From: Cytobacillus stercorigallinarum
Lineage (GTDB): Bacteria > Bacillota > Bacilli > Bacillales > Cytobacillaceae
Reading direction: 5' to 3'
Length of the DNA: 64,000 nt
Assembly: GCF_014836495.1 (NCBI RefSeq)
Contig: NZ_JACSQT010000002.1
Location: 434,001 to 498,000, forward strand
The notes beneath the pieces are model-generated. The model did no database searches. It worked only from the letters and a program-made list of their open reading frames with translations, and was not told the origin of the DNA. The position numbers and the translations under genes were made by a program. Each line of letters opens with the position of its first letter. Positions within the stretch are counted from its first letter, which is position 1. Below are positions 19,911 to 30,150 of this stretch, one piece after another.

Positions 19911-20673
19911 GATGGGTCTCCAACCATTCTGACAGTTTTTCTTTGATCTCATCTATTTGACTCTTACATGTGGCATCAATTCGCCCATTATCTGAGTCAA
20001 TCACACAATCTACTACAGAAAGTTCTTCATCAGGAAGGATATACAGGCCAGCTTCAACTGGTAACATTGCCTTTAGTTCATCCTTATAGCTTAATAACTC
20101 TATATATTTATCAGGATGAACAATTAGTTTAATGTTTTTGTAATGCTTTGCTTCTTTTAATGCGTTTTTTACATATGATTGATAGTGCTCAATATGATGA
20201 GTTAATTCCGTTGCAATGATTTTCTCTGCTACTTTCATACTAATCATTAATATCGCTCGGTCTGCTGACTGAATCGTTTCTTCATAATCAGTTTTTGCTG
20301 CATTAATCATCTCTTTTGCTTCTGCTAACCTAGAGGTATAAGTGTTTAATCCATCTTCCTTACCCTTACTCATCCCGGCGAGATAACCTTTCTCATATGC
20401 GTCTTTACGTGCCGCCTCTTGTTCTTCTTTTGCCTTTTCCTTTTCTTCTTGAACAGTTTGATATATGCGATCAGCTTGCTCATTTGCTGAATGGATAATT
20501 TCCTCCGCCTTCTTCTCTGCCTCACTAATCACCTGATCATAATAGTCAGATAGCTGCGGAGATGGATGATCCTCTGATTGTTTAAACATCGGCCGGATAG
20601 AGATTGTTATTTTCTCCTCTTCACTTAAGTAATCGTGAGAGGAATGTTTAAATAACCTAGACAATAATATCAT
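19897..20673 (-). CDS. fliH: Flagellar export stator protein FliH
   Basis: FliH is the peripheral stalk and negative regulator of FliI. A long Glu/Lys-rich helix (about residues 45 to 120, with AxxxG-like spacing in YEKGYLAGMSKGKEDG) is followed by a compact C-terminal domain ending in DSDNGRIDATCKSQIDEIKEKL. The ATG at 20673 is eight bases after AGAGG but two after a stronger GGAGG. A TTG at 20664 (MSRLFKHS) is an alternative start. It overlaps the fliG 3' end. Confidence 0.88.
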   Translation of the reverse strand: MILLSRLFKHSSHDYLSEEEKITISIRPMFKQSEDHPSPQLSDYYDQVISEAEKKAEEIIHSANEQADRIYQTVQEEKEKAKEEQEAARKDAYEKGYLAGMSKGKEDGLNTYTSRLAEAKEMINAAKTDYEETIQSADRAILMISMKVAEKIIATELTHHIEHYQSYVKNALKEAKHYKNIKLIVHPDKYIELLSYKDELKAMLPVEAGLYILPDEELSVVDCVIDSDNGRIDATCKSQIDEIKEKLSEWLETHHELG

Positions 20674-21670
20674 CCCCTCCGCCTCTTGCGACGATGATCT
20701 CCCCAGCTTCTTCCAGTCTACGTACAATTGCGACAATTCTTGATTGCGCTTCTTCGACTTCTCGAAGTCGAACTGGTCCTAAAAATTCCATTTCCTCTTT
20801 AAATGTATCAACAGTACGCTGTGACATATTTTTATAAATAATCTCTTTTACTTCTTCACTAGACACTTTCAAAGAAAGCATGAGATCTTCACTTGCACAA
20901 TCTCTTATCACTCGTTGAATCGCTTTATTATCAAGCGTAACAATATCCTCAAATACAAACATTCTTTTCTTTATTTCTTCAGCTAAATCTGGATCCTGAA
21001 TTTCTAACGCATCAAGAATCGTACGCTCAGTTGAGCGATCCACTCCATTGAGCACTTCTACTACAGACTCAACTCCACCAGTTTGCGTATAATCTTGCGT
21101 AACAGTAGCGGACAGCTTTCTTTCTAAAATCTGTTCAACCTCATTAATAATTTCAGGAGAAGTGCCATCCATCACTGCGATTCTTCTAGCAATATCAGCT
21201 TGCGTATTTTGAGGTAATTCCGACAGTATTTGCCCAGCCTGCTGTGGCTCTAAATAGGAAAGAATTAACGCAATGGTTTGCGGATGTTCATTCTGAATAA
21301 AATTCAATATTTGTGTTGGGTCAGCTTTTCTGGCAAAATCGAATGGTCTCACTTGAAGCGAGGAAGTTAAACGATTGATTATCGCTGTTGCTTGCTCGTT
21401 TCCTAATGCCTTTTCGAGCACTGTCTTTGCGTATCCGATACCACCTTGAGCAATGTAATCTTGAGCAAGCGCGATTTGATGAAATTCATCTAGCACTTCT
21501 TCTTTTGCCTCATTGTCTACTTTTCTTACACCGGATATTTCTAAAGTCAACTTTTCAATTTCTTCTTCACTTAAATGTTTATAGACATTAGAAGCAATAT
21601 CTGGACCTAAAGATATTAATAAAATGGCTGCTTTTTGCCGTCCTGAAAGATTTTTCTTCTCCCTTTTCAC
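20657..21670 (-). CDS. fliG: Flagellar motor switch protein FliG
   Basis: FliG is the C-ring torque protein that contacts the stator and FliF. N-terminal and middle domains include the EHPQTIALILSYL (EHPQR-like) motif, and the C-terminal torque helix has DLMLSLKVSSEEVKEII. It ends in RGGGDDIIV exactly as in B. subtilis. The start is the GTG at 21670, ten bases after TTAGGAGG, giving about 337 aa (338 in B. subtilis). The upstream ATG at 21703 lies inside fliF. Confidence 0.95.
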   Translation of the reverse strand: MKREKKNLSGRQKAAILLISLGPDIASNVYKHLSEEEIEKLTLEISGVRKVDNEAKEEVLDEFHQIALAQDYIAQGGIGYAKTVLEKALGNEQATAIINRLTSSLQVRPFDFARKADPTQILNFIQNEHPQTIALILSYLEPQQAGQILSELPQNTQADIARRIAVMDGTSPEIINEVEQILERKLSATVTQDYTQTGGVESVVEVLNGVDRSTERTILDALEIQDPDLAEEIKKRMFVFEDIVTLDNKAIQRVIRDCASEDLMLSLKVSSEEVKEIIYKNMSQRTVDTFKEEMEFLGPVRLREVEEAQSRIVAIVRRLEEAGEIIVARGGGDDIIV

Positions 21671-21684
21671 GCTTGACTGGCCTC

Positions 21685-23283
21685 CTAATCTTCCGTAATC
21701 CATGTTCTTAGGAGCTTGGCAAAGTCTTCCGGTTTCTCTTTAGCTAGCTTCTCTAATTGCTTGATTCGGATGCTTGCCTCTGTTTCCTTTACCTGATGTA
21801 CATCGGGTAAAGAATCATTTAATTGCTCTTCCACTTCATACTCTACAATCTCTTCTTCTTTCTCTTTTTTATTACGTAAAAATAACCATAGCAATAATAT
21901 AATCACTAATAATAATAATCCGACAACCAAATAGATCCACCAAGGAATCGTTGCTGTTTCTTCATTTGGAAATTCAACTTTTCCATTGAACTCTTGCACG
22001 GAGACAGCAATTTTATTTTGTAGCTCTTCATCAGTTAACGTTTCATTCAATGTGTCTTTATCGATGGATGTACGGATGATGGTTGATAAGATTTGCGTAA
22101 TATCATTAATCCGATCTTGTGGCAATGAATTTGGATTATTCGCATCAGGTGGTTCCACCATTACTTGAATGCCCAAATCCCTTACCTTATATGGACTTTC
22201 AACGATTTCTTTTCTTATTCTGTTTACTTCATTATTAATTGTTTCTTCTATTTTTTCATAATCGCCGTTACTATTTGAACCTTCAACATAAGAAGAGCCA
22301 AGTGCATCTGCACCATCTTCACTTTGTGGGATGCCCCCTTCTGTATCTCCATTACCTGTGAAGGTTTCTGTTAGTTTTTGCGCACTAATGGCTATGCCTG
22401 CCATATTCTCTTCATCTACTGGTTCGACAAGATTTTCTTCTCTATTCTCTTGTGTAAAATCGACATCTGCTGTAACAGATACCACTACTTTTTCTTGACC
22501 CATTAATGTAGCTAGCATCGTTTGTACTTGACGTTGGATATCCTTTTCGATTTCTTTTTTAATTTCATGTTGTACGGCAAATTGAGAACCTGTCGAAAAA
22601 TCTTCGCTATTTTTTAAATCGTAGTACTCAAAGTTTTGATTAGTTATGACGATATTATCAGTAGGTAAATTAGGTACACTTTTAGACACTAGATGATAGA
22701 GCGCTTGGATTTGTTGATTTTCAAATTTATAGCCTGGATCCGTGTTTAACACGATAGACGCTGATGCTTGTTCCTCTGTTTCATTTAAAAACACACCCGA
22801 TTCAGGCATGTTTATCATAACTTTAGCGTTGTTAATACCGTCAATACCTTTCATTAACTCTGCTAATTCAGACTGCATCGCATCAAGCTTCATCACATCA
22901 AATTCATTTTCCGTCATGCCGATTCCAGCATTTTGACTAAAAAATGAATAATCAATATTACCACTATCTGGAATACCCTCCGCAGCTAGCTCTACCATTA
23001 GGCTATCTACTTGTTCTTCTGGTACTTTAATAGCTGTACCACCTTCAACGATTTCTGACTTAATCCCCTTAGCATCTAAATTTTCCTTTATACTGCCTGT
23101 TTCTGAGGGTGTCAGGTTACTATATAGTGGAACTAAGGTGGTTCTGGACGAAAGAAAAACAATCATACTAATACCAATGATTAATAATAACGGAGCACCG
23201 ATAATTAGAGCCTTTTGCCCCTTTGTTTTCGCATCCCAGAATGTTTTCACCTTTGTACCATATGCTTGCAAAGAATCTTTCAT
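21685..23283 (-). CDS. fliF: Flagellar MS-ring protein FliF
   Basis: FliF builds the membrane MS-ring, the platform for rotor and export gate. It has membrane helices at about residues 25 to 46 and 448 to 468. Between them come the YscJ-like ring-building domain (LVPLYSNLTPSETGSIKENL) and the FliF-specific domain (VVVSVTADVDFTQENREE). The C-terminal cytoplasmic tail, rich in Glu and Lys, binds FliG. 532 aa, normal. GGGGGA precedes the ATG. Confidence 0.95.
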   Translation of the reverse strand: MKDSLQAYGTKVKTFWDAKTKGQKALIIGAPLLLIIGISMIVFLSSRTTLVPLYSNLTPSETGSIKENLDAKGIKSEIVEGGTAIKVPEEQVDSLMVELAAEGIPDSGNIDYSFFSQNAGIGMTENEFDVMKLDAMQSELAELMKGIDGINNAKVMINMPESGVFLNETEEQASASIVLNTDPGYKFENQQIQALYHLVSKSVPNLPTDNIVITNQNFEYYDLKNSEDFSTGSQFAVQHEIKKEIEKDIQRQVQTMLATLMGQEKVVVSVTADVDFTQENREENLVEPVDEENMAGIAISAQKLTETFTGNGDTEGGIPQSEDGADALGSSYVEGSNSNGDYEKIEETINNEVNRIRKEIVESPYKVRDLGIQVMVEPPDANNPNSLPQDRINDITQILSTIIRTSIDKDTLNETLTDEELQNKIAVSVQEFNGKVEFPNEETATIPWWIYLVVGLLLLVIILLLWLFLRNKKEKEEEIVEYEVEEQLNDSLPDVHQVKETEASIRIKQLEKLAKEKPEDFAKLLRTWITED

Positions 23284-23334
23284 CTAAAAATCCCCCGATG
23301 GTCCTTGGTTAGTCATCAGACGAGAATACGCGTT

Positions 23335-23643
23335 TTACACTTGCATTCTCATCATCTCTTGATATGCTTCAACTGCTTTGTTACGAACTTCTAGTGTTAA
23401 AGACATCGATACACTCGCTTTTTGCGCGGTGATCATTACGTCATGGAGGTCAACATCCTGACCCGTAGCAAGTTTTGTCGTCATTTCATCCGATGATATT
23501 TGACTTTCATTTACACTATCAATTGCATTTTTCAAAGCCGAAGCAAAGCTATTATGCGCATCACTTGGTGTAACCTCTCTTACGTTTTGATCATTATTCG
23601 GACTATTTGTATGTACGACGGGAGAAAAGCTATTAATATTCAT
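23335..23643 (-). CDS. fliE: Flagellar hook-basal body protein FliE
   Basis: FliE links the MS-ring to the rod. The 102-aa product contains FASALKNAIDSVNESQ and the typical C-terminus DVMITAQKASVSMSLTLEVRNKAVEAYQEMMRMQV (given here only as position about 68 to 102). It lies between flgC and fliF. Confidence 0.94.
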   Translation of the reverse strand: MNINSFSPVVHTNSPNNDQNVREVTPSDAHNSFASALKNAIDSVNESQISSDEMTTKLATGQDVDLHDVMITAQKASVSMSLTLEVRNKAVEAYQEMMRMQV

Positions 23644-23658
23644 CTCTTAGTCTCCTTC

Positions 23659-24102
23659 TTATTTACCAATTTCCAATGCCTTCAATAGCATATTCTTATT
23701 TGCATTAAATACAGTGACGTTTGCTTCATATGAACGTGTTGCACTCATCAAATCTACCATCTCTCTTAATGGGTCCACATTTGGCATTTCTACATACCCT
23801 TCTTCGTTAGCATCAGGATGAGATGGCTGATAGACGAGTTCAAAAGGCGTTTCATCTTCAACAATTCTCGTTACCTTTACACCATTACCCGTTTGACTTT
23901 TTTCATTTATTGCCGTTTGTAAAAATGATGAAAAGCCGTTATCTTTCGGTTGAAGCACGACAGATTTTCTTCTATAAGGATCTTCTCCAGTCACGCTACG
24001 AGTAGAATCAGCATTGGCCATATTTGAAGAGATGACATCCATCCTTAACCTTTGCGCTGTCAGTGCTGAAGCTGTTGTATCCAAACTACGAAAGATAGTC
24101 AT
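23659..24102 (-). CDS. flgC: Flagellar basal-body rod protein FlgC
   Basis: FlgC is a proximal rod subunit. The conserved N-terminal segment ALTAQRLRMDVISSNMANADS and the C-terminal SATRSYEANVTVFNANKNM are present. 147 aa. It follows flgB with three bases between. Confidence 0.95.
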   Translation of the reverse strand: MTIFRSLDTTASALTAQRLRMDVISSNMANADSTRSVTGEDPYRRKSVVLQPKDNGFSSFLQTAINEKSQTGNGVKVTRIVEDETPFELVYQPSHPDANEEGYVEMPNVDPLREMVDLMSATRSYEANVTVFNANKNMLLKALEIGK

Positions 24103-24105
24103 CGA

Positions 24106-24495
24106 TTATCTGCCTCCCTTAATTACGTTTTCAAGTCCATTAAATTTACTGCTCATGCGATCAACCAATGCATTGTATTGAATTTGATTTGCTGCAAGCT
24201 CTGACATTTCTTGATCCATATCTACACTATTACCACTTTCGTTATACGTTACATTTTTCTTCGTAAAAACTGTGGTACCTAAATTAGATGGCGTAATATC
24301 AAAATGCCTTTCATCCGTTTTATATGTATTCACGTTAGATATCGCGGATTTAAATGCAGATTTAAAACTTACATCTTTCGCTTTATATCCTGGGGTGTCA
24401 ACATTCGCGATATTTTGCGAGATCACCTTTTGTTTTGTCGATGTTTGTTGAATTGCGTTTTCAATAATCGACATGGATTGTGAGAAGACTTTCAC
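24106..24495 (-). CDS. flgB: Flagellar basal-body rod protein FlgB, first gene of the fla/che operon
   Basis: FlgB is a proximal rod subunit and the promoter-proximal gene of the long motility operon. The rod signature ISQNIANVDTPGYKAKDVSF and the C-terminal ELAANQIQYNALVDRM are clear. I start it at the GTG at 24495 (KVFSQSMSII), with GAGGTG six to seven bases upstream, giving about 129 aa as in B. subtilis. The frame is open to an ATG at 24537 without a matching binding site. Confidence 0.9.
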   Translation of the reverse strand: MKVFSQSMSIIENAIQQTSTKQKVISQNIANVDTPGYKAKDVSFKSAFKSAISNVNTYKTDERHFDITPSNLGTTVFTKKNVTYNESGNSVDMDQEMSELAANQIQYNALVDRMSSKFNGLENVIKGGR

Positions 24496-24561
24496 AAACT
24501 TCACCTCGTTTTTTCCAAAATTCTCTCCAATTAGCACTTACTAAACATTTCATCTATCATC

Positions 24562-24590
24562 ATTGTAAAGAATATGAAATAATAAGTCCA
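24562..24590 (-). promoter_or_regulatory. Candidate sigma-A promoter of the fla/che operon
   Basis: On the minus strand a -35-like TGGACT (24585 to 24590) and a -10 TACAAT (24562 to 24567) are separated by 17 bases, about 67 bases before the flgB GTG. The -35 is imperfect. I found no convincing sigma-D element or CodY box in the same gap. Confidence 0.4.
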
Positions 24591-24854
24591 TGACCTAGAA
24601 CGTATTTTTAATAATTCTTTTGTCCTATTTTCGACATTTTCCTCACTAGGTAAAAATACGCTCTATTTTTCTGCACTATTTATAAATACTATTAAATATC
24701 GGTTTAATCCAACTTTTATATTTTTTCTATTATAGGTATAATGAACTATAAGTGAGTATTTTTTGAAAAAATAGGTGTAAAGTTCTACTTCATTCGTTAT
24801 TACTATATTATTTCGTTCGTAATAAAGTTGTAATATTAGAAAATTTGACATCAT

Positions 24855-24897
24855 AAAAATAACACGGTAACGCACAACTGCGTCTCCGTGTTATTTT
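24855..24897 (-). terminator. Terminator after codY, possibly bidirectional
   Basis: A 12-bp perfect stem (arms 24856 to 24867 and 2486 to 97 of the same block, i.e. 24886 to 24897) plus a 5-bp inner stem around loop CAAC. T-runs follow on both strands. It lies about 20 bases after the codY stop and separates codY from the fla/che operon. Confidence 0.8.
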
Positions 24898-24918
24898 AAA
24901 GGGTCTTTAATTTACATC

Positions 24919-25698
24919 TTAGTTAGATTTTAATTTTTCTAATTCGAAAAGGAATTTATCGTTCAATACTTTAATATAAGTACCTTTCATTCCTAATGAT
25001 CTTGATTCAATTACGCCAGCACTTTCTAATTTTCTAAGTGCATTAACGATAACAGAACGAGTGATTCCTACTCTATCGGCAATCTTTGAAGCAACTAATA
25101 AGCCTTCTTTTCCGTCCAACTCTTCAAAGATATGTTCAATTGCTTCTAGCTCACTGTAAGATAAAGAGCTAATTGCCATTTGTACAACTGCTTTACTTCT
25201 AGCTTCTTCTTCAATTTCTTCTGCTTTTTCACGAAGAATTTCCATACCAACTACAGTAGCACCGTATTCAGCTAAAACTAAATCATCATCTTCAAAAGCA
25301 TCTTCCACTCTTGCAAGAATAAGTGTACCTAAACGTTCTCCTCCACCAATAATAGGAACAATTGTCGTTAATCCAGCGCCAAATAACTCCTTGTTTTCAA
25401 TAGGGAATGCAGTATATTCACTATTCACATCTAGATTAGATGATGTCTCTTGAATGTTAAATAAGTTTTTAGTGTACTCTTCTGGGAACTGACGATCTTC
25501 TAGCATTTTCTTCATGCGCTCATTTTCGATTTGTTGGTTCGCAGCATATCCTAATAGTTTACCTCTACGGCTTACGACGTAGATATTTGCTTCGATAACA
25601 ACACTTAAAGTTTCTGCCATTTCTTTAAAGTTAACTGGCTTACCAGCAGCCTTTTGCAGCATTGCATTAATTGTTCTTGATTTTTTTAATAAATTCAT
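24919..25698 (-). CDS. codY: Global nutrient regulator CodY
   Basis: CodY is a GTP- and branched-chain-amino-acid-sensing repressor of Gram-positive bacteria. The N-terminal GAF domain (about residues 1 to 155) begins with [14 protein letters not shown]. The C-terminal winged helix has the highly conserved [20 protein letters not shown] near residue 203. 259 aa, as in B. subtilis. It closes the xerC-hslV-hslU-codY cluster. Confidence 0.97.
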   Translation of the reverse strand: MNLLKKSRTINAMLQKAAGKPVNFKEMAETLSVVIEANIYVVSRRGKLLGYAANQQIENERMKKMLEDRQFPEEYTKNLFNIQETSSNLDVNSEYTAFPIENKELFGAGLTTIVPIIGGGERLGTLILARVEDAFEDDDLVLAEYGATVVGMEILREKAEEIEEEARSKAVVQMAISSLSYSELEAIEHIFEELDGKEGLLVASKIADRVGITRSVIVNALRKLESAGVIESRSLGMKGTYIKVLNDKFLFELEKLKSN

Positions 25699-25815
25699 TG
25701 ATTTTTCCTCCTATAACTTTGGAACATTATTTCAATCCCTTGAATGTTTCATTACTTTATTTTTTTGCTAAGATTTGCTTGATTAGGAGTACAATGAAAT
25801 TTCATCAAATAAGGA

Positions 25816-27222
25816 TTATAAAATAAATTGACTTAAATCTTTATTCTTAGAAATTTCCCCGAGCTTTTCTTCTACATATTGTGGCGTAATCACAATTTTC
25901 TCCAATGTTACCTCAGGCGCTTCAAACGAAAGGTCCTCAAGCATTTTTTCCATAATCGTCTGCAATCGTCTTGCTCCAATATTATCGGTATTTTGATTTA
26001 CATCATAAGCAAATTCTGCAATCCTACGTATAGCATCGTCAGAAAATTCAATTTGTATACCTTCTGTTTCCAATAATGCTTGATATTGTTTGATTAAGGC
26101 ATTATCAGGCTCAACTAATATTTTCACAAAATCATCCACAGTTAATTTTGTCAATTCGACTCTAATCGGGAAACGCCCTTGTAATTCAGGTATTAGATCA
26201 GACGGTTTAGCGGTATGGAATGCCCCAGCTGCAATGAATAATACATGATCAGTTTTAACTGTCCCGTATTTCGTTACAACAGTTGACCCTTCGACGACAG
26301 GAAGAATATCCCTTTGCACACCCTCTCGGGAAACATCCGCTGAGGAACCTCCTGAATTTTTACTTGCGATTTTATCAATTTCATCGATAAAAATCATACC
26401 AGATTGTTCTGCTCTATAGATGGCTTCAGAACCTACTTCATCCATATCAATAAGCTTTTGTGCTTCTTCGTTCGTTAACACTTTTCTAGCTTCGCTTACT
26501 GTAAGTTTTCGCTTCTTCTTTTTCTTTGGCATTAATCCACCAAGTGCATCTTGCATATTCATCCCCATTTGTTCCATACCCGAACCTTGGAGCATATCAA
26601 ACATAGACGGTTGCTGCTCTTCTATTTCAACAGTGATGATTTCATCTTCTAGCTCTAAATTTTCAAGCTTTGTTTTAACTACTTTACGCTTTTGCTGAAT
26701 TGATTGATCATCTTGTTGCTCTTGATCGCTCTCTTGTTGATCATTCCCACCACCAAAAAACATTTCTAAAGGGTTCTTATAATTGGCGGACTTTTTATTA
26801 CTAGGTACGAGCAATTCGACAATTCGGCGATTAGCATTTTTCTCTGCTATTTCTTGCACACTTGCTACCTTTTCTTCTTTCACAAGTCGTACAGATGTCT
26901 CAACTAAATCTCTAACCATAGATTCTACATCTCTACCCACATAACCAACTTCAGTGAATTTCGTCGCCTCAACTTTAACAAATGGAGCACCAACTAATTT
27001 CGCAATCCTTCTTGCAATCTCAGTTTTACCTACTCCTGTTGGTCCAATCATTAAAATATTCTTAGGACTTACTTCATCACGAAGCTCTTCATGTAGTAGG
27101 CTTCTACGATATCTATTTCTTAATGCAACTGCTACAGCTTTCTTGGCATTTTTTTGACCGATTATGAACTGGTCTAGTCTTTCGACAATTTGACGGGGTG
27201 TTAAACTTGTCATTTTAACCAT
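25816..27222 (-). CDS. hslU: HslU/ClpY ATPase of the two-component protease
   Basis: HslU is the AAA+ unfoldase that partners HslV. Walker [11 protein letters not shown] is near residue 57, Walker [10 protein letters not shown] near 275, and a Gln/Asp-rich intermediate (I) domain spans about 150 to 215. Sensor residues are in GRFPIRVEL. The family-typical C-terminus ends NKDLSQFIL. 468 aa. AAGGAG lies seven bases before the ATG. Directly downstream of hslV (17 bases). Confidence 0.96.
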   Translation of the reverse strand: MVKMTSLTPRQIVERLDQFIIGQKNAKKAVAVALRNRYRRSLLHEELRDEVSPKNILMIGPTGVGKTEIARRIAKLVGAPFVKVEATKFTEVGYVGRDVESMVRDLVETSVRLVKEEKVASVQEIAEKNANRRIVELLVPSNKKSANYKNPLEMFFGGGNDQQESDQEQQDDQSIQQKRKVVKTKLENLELEDEIITVEIEEQQPSMFDMLQGSGMEQMGMNMQDALGGLMPKKKKKRKLTVSEARKVLTNEEAQKLIDMDEVGSEAIYRAEQSGMIFIDEIDKIASKNSGGSSADVSREGVQRDILPVVEGSTVVTKYGTVKTDHVLFIAAGAFHTAKPSDLIPELQGRFPIRVELTKLTVDDFVKILVEPDNALIKQYQALLETEGIQIEFSDDAIRRIAEFAYDVNQNTDNIGARRLQTIMEKMLEDLSFEAPEVTLEKIVITPQYVEEKLGEISKNKDLSQFIL

Positions 27223-27239
27223 TTTAGCACTCCTTTGTT

Positions 27240-27782
27240 TTACAGTTCTTCCACAACAATATTGTGGTTAGTATATACACAAATTTCTGCAGCCATTTCA
27301 AGCGAAGCTTTTGCAATTTCCCGAGCTGTTAAATGTTCACCTGCAAATCTCTTTAAAGAGCGACCTGCTGCTAATGCATAGTTACCACCTGAACCGATTG
27401 CTAGCACACCATCGTCAGGTTCAATGACTTCACCTGTTCCTGATACGAGCAATAAACCGTCTTTATTCATAACAATTAGAAGCGCTTCAAGTTTCCGCAG
27501 AACTTTATCACTTCTCCACTCCTTAGCAAGCTCCACAGCCGCTCTCTGCAAATTACCATTGTATTCTTCAAGCTTACCTTCGAACTTCTCGAATAAAGTA
27601 AATGCGTCGGCAACAGACCCCGCAAATCCGGCAATCACTTTGCCATTTGCTAGCTTTCTTACTTTTCTTGCAGTATGCTTCATGACAACCGACTCACCAA
27701 ATGTAACCTGTCCATCTCCAGCCATTGCATATTCGCCATTATGTTGTACTGCAAAAATTGTTGTTGCATGAAATTGTGACAT
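27240..27782 (-). CDS. hslV: HslV/ClpQ protease subunit with N-terminal Ser
   Basis: HslV is the proteasome-like peptidase of the HslUV complex. The product starts [12 protein letters not shown]: compared with the usual MTTI form it has a five-residue extension leaving Ser2 after Met removal. B. subtilis ClpQ (CodW) has the same arrangement and is reported to use the N-terminal Ser. Other family motifs are [19 protein letters not shown] and [14 protein letters not shown]. 180 aa. AAAGGAGGAATAAAC precedes the ATG. Confidence 0.96.
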   Translation of the reverse strand: MSQFHATTIFAVQHNGEYAMAGDGQVTFGESVVMKHTARKVRKLANGKVIAGFAGSVADAFTLFEKFEGKLEEYNGNLQRAAVELAKEWRSDKVLRKLEALLIVMNKDGLLLVSGTGEVIEPDDGVLAIGSGGNYALAAGRSLKRFAGEHLTAREIAKASLEMAAEICVYTNHNIVVEEL

Positions 27783-27880
27783 GTTTATTCCTCCTTTTGG
27801 AGTATGTTAATAATCCACTATAGACTATATATGAGTATGACTTTTCGTTTATCCATCATATAGTTAAACTTCTTTAAAAT

Positions 27881-28777
27881 CTATGCTCTAGGATGATACT
27901 GATTATATGTCTTTTTCAAGTAATCAGGTGTAACATGTGTGTAAATTTGCGTTGATGAAAGAAAAGCATGACCTAAAAGCTCTTGAACTGTTCTCATATC
28001 AGCCCCATTTGACATTAAATGTGTAGCAAATGAATGCCTAATCTTATGGGGATGGATGCCACCTTCTAGAGACGACTTTTCAATCAATTTATTTAATATA
28101 CCTCTTATACCGCGGTCAGTTAGTGCGCCACCACGGTGGTTTAAAAATAAATGGTTGCTCTTCTCTTTTTGGAGTTTCAAACGCCCATCATGACAATATT
28201 TAAAAAGAGCATCGTGAGCAAAACTTCCGAATGGTATGTATCGATCTTTTCTCCCTTTTCCATGAATAAGGATAACGGAAATATCCATATCAATATCACC
28301 CAGTTGTATAGAAGCACATTCAGCTACCCTTATGCCTGTTGCATACATCACTTCTAAAATCGCCAAATTTCTTTGTCCAAGTGCTGTATCAACTTCTACA
28401 CTATTAAAGAGCTGTTCCATCTCTTCTTCATAAAAAAACTGCGGTAGTCTTTTGTCTCCTTTTGGGATGGATGTTAATTGGAAAGGATTATCGTTAACTA
28501 TACCTTCTCGTACCAATAACTTAAAAAAGCTTCTTAAGCAGGAAATTTTACGAGCAATTGTCTTTCGAGCTAAACCATCTTGATAAAGTTTTGTGAGAAA
28601 TAATCGAACATCCATATATTCGACATCATTTAACTTTTTCAAACCTTGTTCAGCCATGAACATAAAAAATCCTTTTATATCCGTCTGATAATGCTCAATT
28701 GTATATTGTGAATAATTCTTTTCAATTTGTAAATATTCGATAAATAACTTTAAAGAAATGTTCACATTTTCGCTCAT
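27881..28777 (-). CDS. xerC: Tyrosine recombinase XerC (CodV)
   Basis: XerC resolves chromosome dimers at dif with XerD. An N-terminal SAM-like core-binding domain (about residues 5 to 90) is followed by a catalytic domain with Arg in ATGIRVAE, the HKIRHSFATHL box, GHAFLSSTQIYTHV (nucleophile Tyr) and a short C-terminal tail. 298 aa. GAGGTGAG is eight bases from the ATG. Order xerC-hslV-hslU-codY is that of the B. subtilis cod operon. Confidence 0.95.
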   Translation of the reverse strand: MSENVNISLKLFIEYLQIEKNYSQYTIEHYQTDIKGFFMFMAEQGLKKLNDVEYMDVRLFLTKLYQDGLARKTIARKISCLRSFFKLLVREGIVNDNPFQLTSIPKGDKRLPQFFYEEEMEQLFNSVEVDTALGQRNLAILEVMYATGIRVAECASIQLGDIDMDISVILIHGKGRKDRYIPFGSFAHDALFKYCHDGRLKLQKEKSNHLFLNHRGGALTDRGIRGILNKLIEKSSLEGGIHPHKIRHSFATHLMSNGADMRTVQELLGHAFLSSTQIYTHVTPDYLKKTYNQYHPRA

Positions 28778-28842
28778 TTTTTGTACTCACCTCACAAGGG
28801 CTTCATCATACTATCATATTTAAGCGACCCATGCAAGAAAAT

Positions 28843-30150
28843 TTACATATTTTTCACAAAGTTCTGAATTGTTTCTAATGCTCGGTTAGCATGTTGTTCA
28901 TTTCTCTCCTGTTTACCTTTAATCCTTTTTTCCAACTCTGGGAATAAACCGAAATTCGCATTCATTGGTTGGAAATTCTTTGGATTGGCGTTTGCAATAT
29001 ATCTTGCCATACTTCCAATAGCGGTCTCAATCGGAAACTCTAATGCTTCTTGCCCTTCCACAAGACGGGCAGCATTTATTCCAGCAATTAACCCACTAGC
29101 TGCTGATTCAACATATCCCTCTACGCCAGTCATTTGCCCAGCAAAGAATAAAGATTCTCTATTCTTGAATTGATAAGTTGATTTAAGCACTTTAGGAGAA
29201 TTAATAAATGTATTTCTATGCATGACACCGTATCTTACAATTTCAGCATTTTCTAAGCCTGGTATTAAACGAAGCACCTCTTTTTGTGGTCCCCATTTTA
29301 GATGCGTTTGGAATCCAACAATATTATAAAGGGTACCTGCTGCGTCATCTTGACGTAATTGAACAACAGCATATGGTCTCTTCCCTGTTTTAGGATCCTC
29401 TAAACCAACGGGTTTCATCGGTCCAAAAAGCATTGTTTTCTTTCCACGAGATGCCATAACTTCGATCGGCATACAACCTTCAAAGAAGATTTCTTTCTCA
29501 AACTCTTTTAACGGCACAGTTTCAGCATTAATTAACGCTTCGTAAAAAACATTGAACTCTTCCTCGTTCATCGGACAGTTTAAATAGGCTGCTTCTCCTT
29601 TATCGTATCGAGACTTCAAATAGACTTTATCCATATTAATGGAATCTTTTTCGATAATAGGTGCCGCTGCATCATAGAAATAAAGATAATCTTCCCCAGA
29701 CAGATCACGTAATTTATCAGAAAGTCCTTCACTTGTTAATGGACCTGTTGCAATAACAGTAATCCCTTCAGGAATCTCCGTCACTTCCTCATTTATCACT
29801 GTCACATTTGGATGATTCTTTACAGCTTCAGTAACCCTAGCAGCGAAGTCATGACGATCAACAGCTAACGCCCCACCCGCTGGAACTGCACTTTCATCCG
29901 CTGAAGAAATAATTACAGAATCTAGTCGTCTCATTTCTTCTTTTAAAACACCTACAGCATTCGTTAGATTATTCGCTCTTAAAGAATTACTACAAACCAA
30001 TTCAGCAAATTTATCTGTATGATGAGCTGCTGTTTGTCTAACCGGTCTCATTTCATATAAGCGCACCTGAATGCCTCGTTTAGCAATTTGCCAAGCGGCT
30101 TCACTTCCAGCTAACCCGGCCCCAACTACGTTTACTACCTTTTCAGTCAT
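28843..30150 (-). CDS. trmFO: tRNA m5U54 methyltransferase TrmFO
   Basis: TrmFO (Gid) methylates U54 of tRNA using methylene-tetrahydrofolate and FAD. The FAD-binding [12 protein letters not shown] motif lies at the N-terminus, followed by the conserved ELVCSNSLR segment (near residue 50) and a C-terminal [18 protein letters not shown]. 435 aa. AAGGAG precedes the ATG. Confidence 0.96.
   Translation of the reverse strand: MTEKVVNVVGAGLAGSEAAWQIAKRGIQVRLYEMRPVRQTAAHHTDKFAELVCSNSLRANNLTNAVGVLKEEMRRLDSVIISSADESAVPAGGALAVDRHDFAARVTEAVKNHPNVTVINEEVTEIPEGITVIATGPLTSEGLSDKLRDLSGEDYLYFYDAAAPIIEKDSINMDKVYLKSRYDKGEAAYLNCPMNEEEFNVFYEALINAETVPLKEFEKEIFFEGCMPIEVMASRGKKTMLFGPMKPVGLEDPKTGKRPYAVVQLRQDDAAGTLYNIVGFQTHLKWGPQKEVLRLIPGLENAEIVRYGVMHRNTFINSPKVLKSTYQFKNRESLFFAGQMTGVEGYVESAASGLIAGINAARLVEGQEALEFPIETAIGSMARYIANANPKNFQPMNANFGLFPELEKRIKGKQERNEQHANRALETIQNFVKNM

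Larger units (their letters stand above)
24496..24918. other. Gap between codY and flgB
   Basis: A 423-base AT-rich interval. It holds a terminator for codY (24855 to 24897) and a candidate fla/che promoter (24562 to 24590). A 70-codon open frame at 24663 to 24875 has no binding site or recognisable protein features and is not called. The rest shows no structure I can name. Confidence 0.6.

Noticed and set aside
24600-24660. CodY box or sigma-D promoter before flgB
   Set aside because: The best CodY-like stretch matched only about 9 of 15 consensus bases, and no sigma-D -35/-10 pair was found.
24663-24875. 70-codon minus-strand frame between codY and flgB
   Set aside because: No ribosome-binding site, AT-driven composition, overlaps the codY terminator, and no recognisable features.
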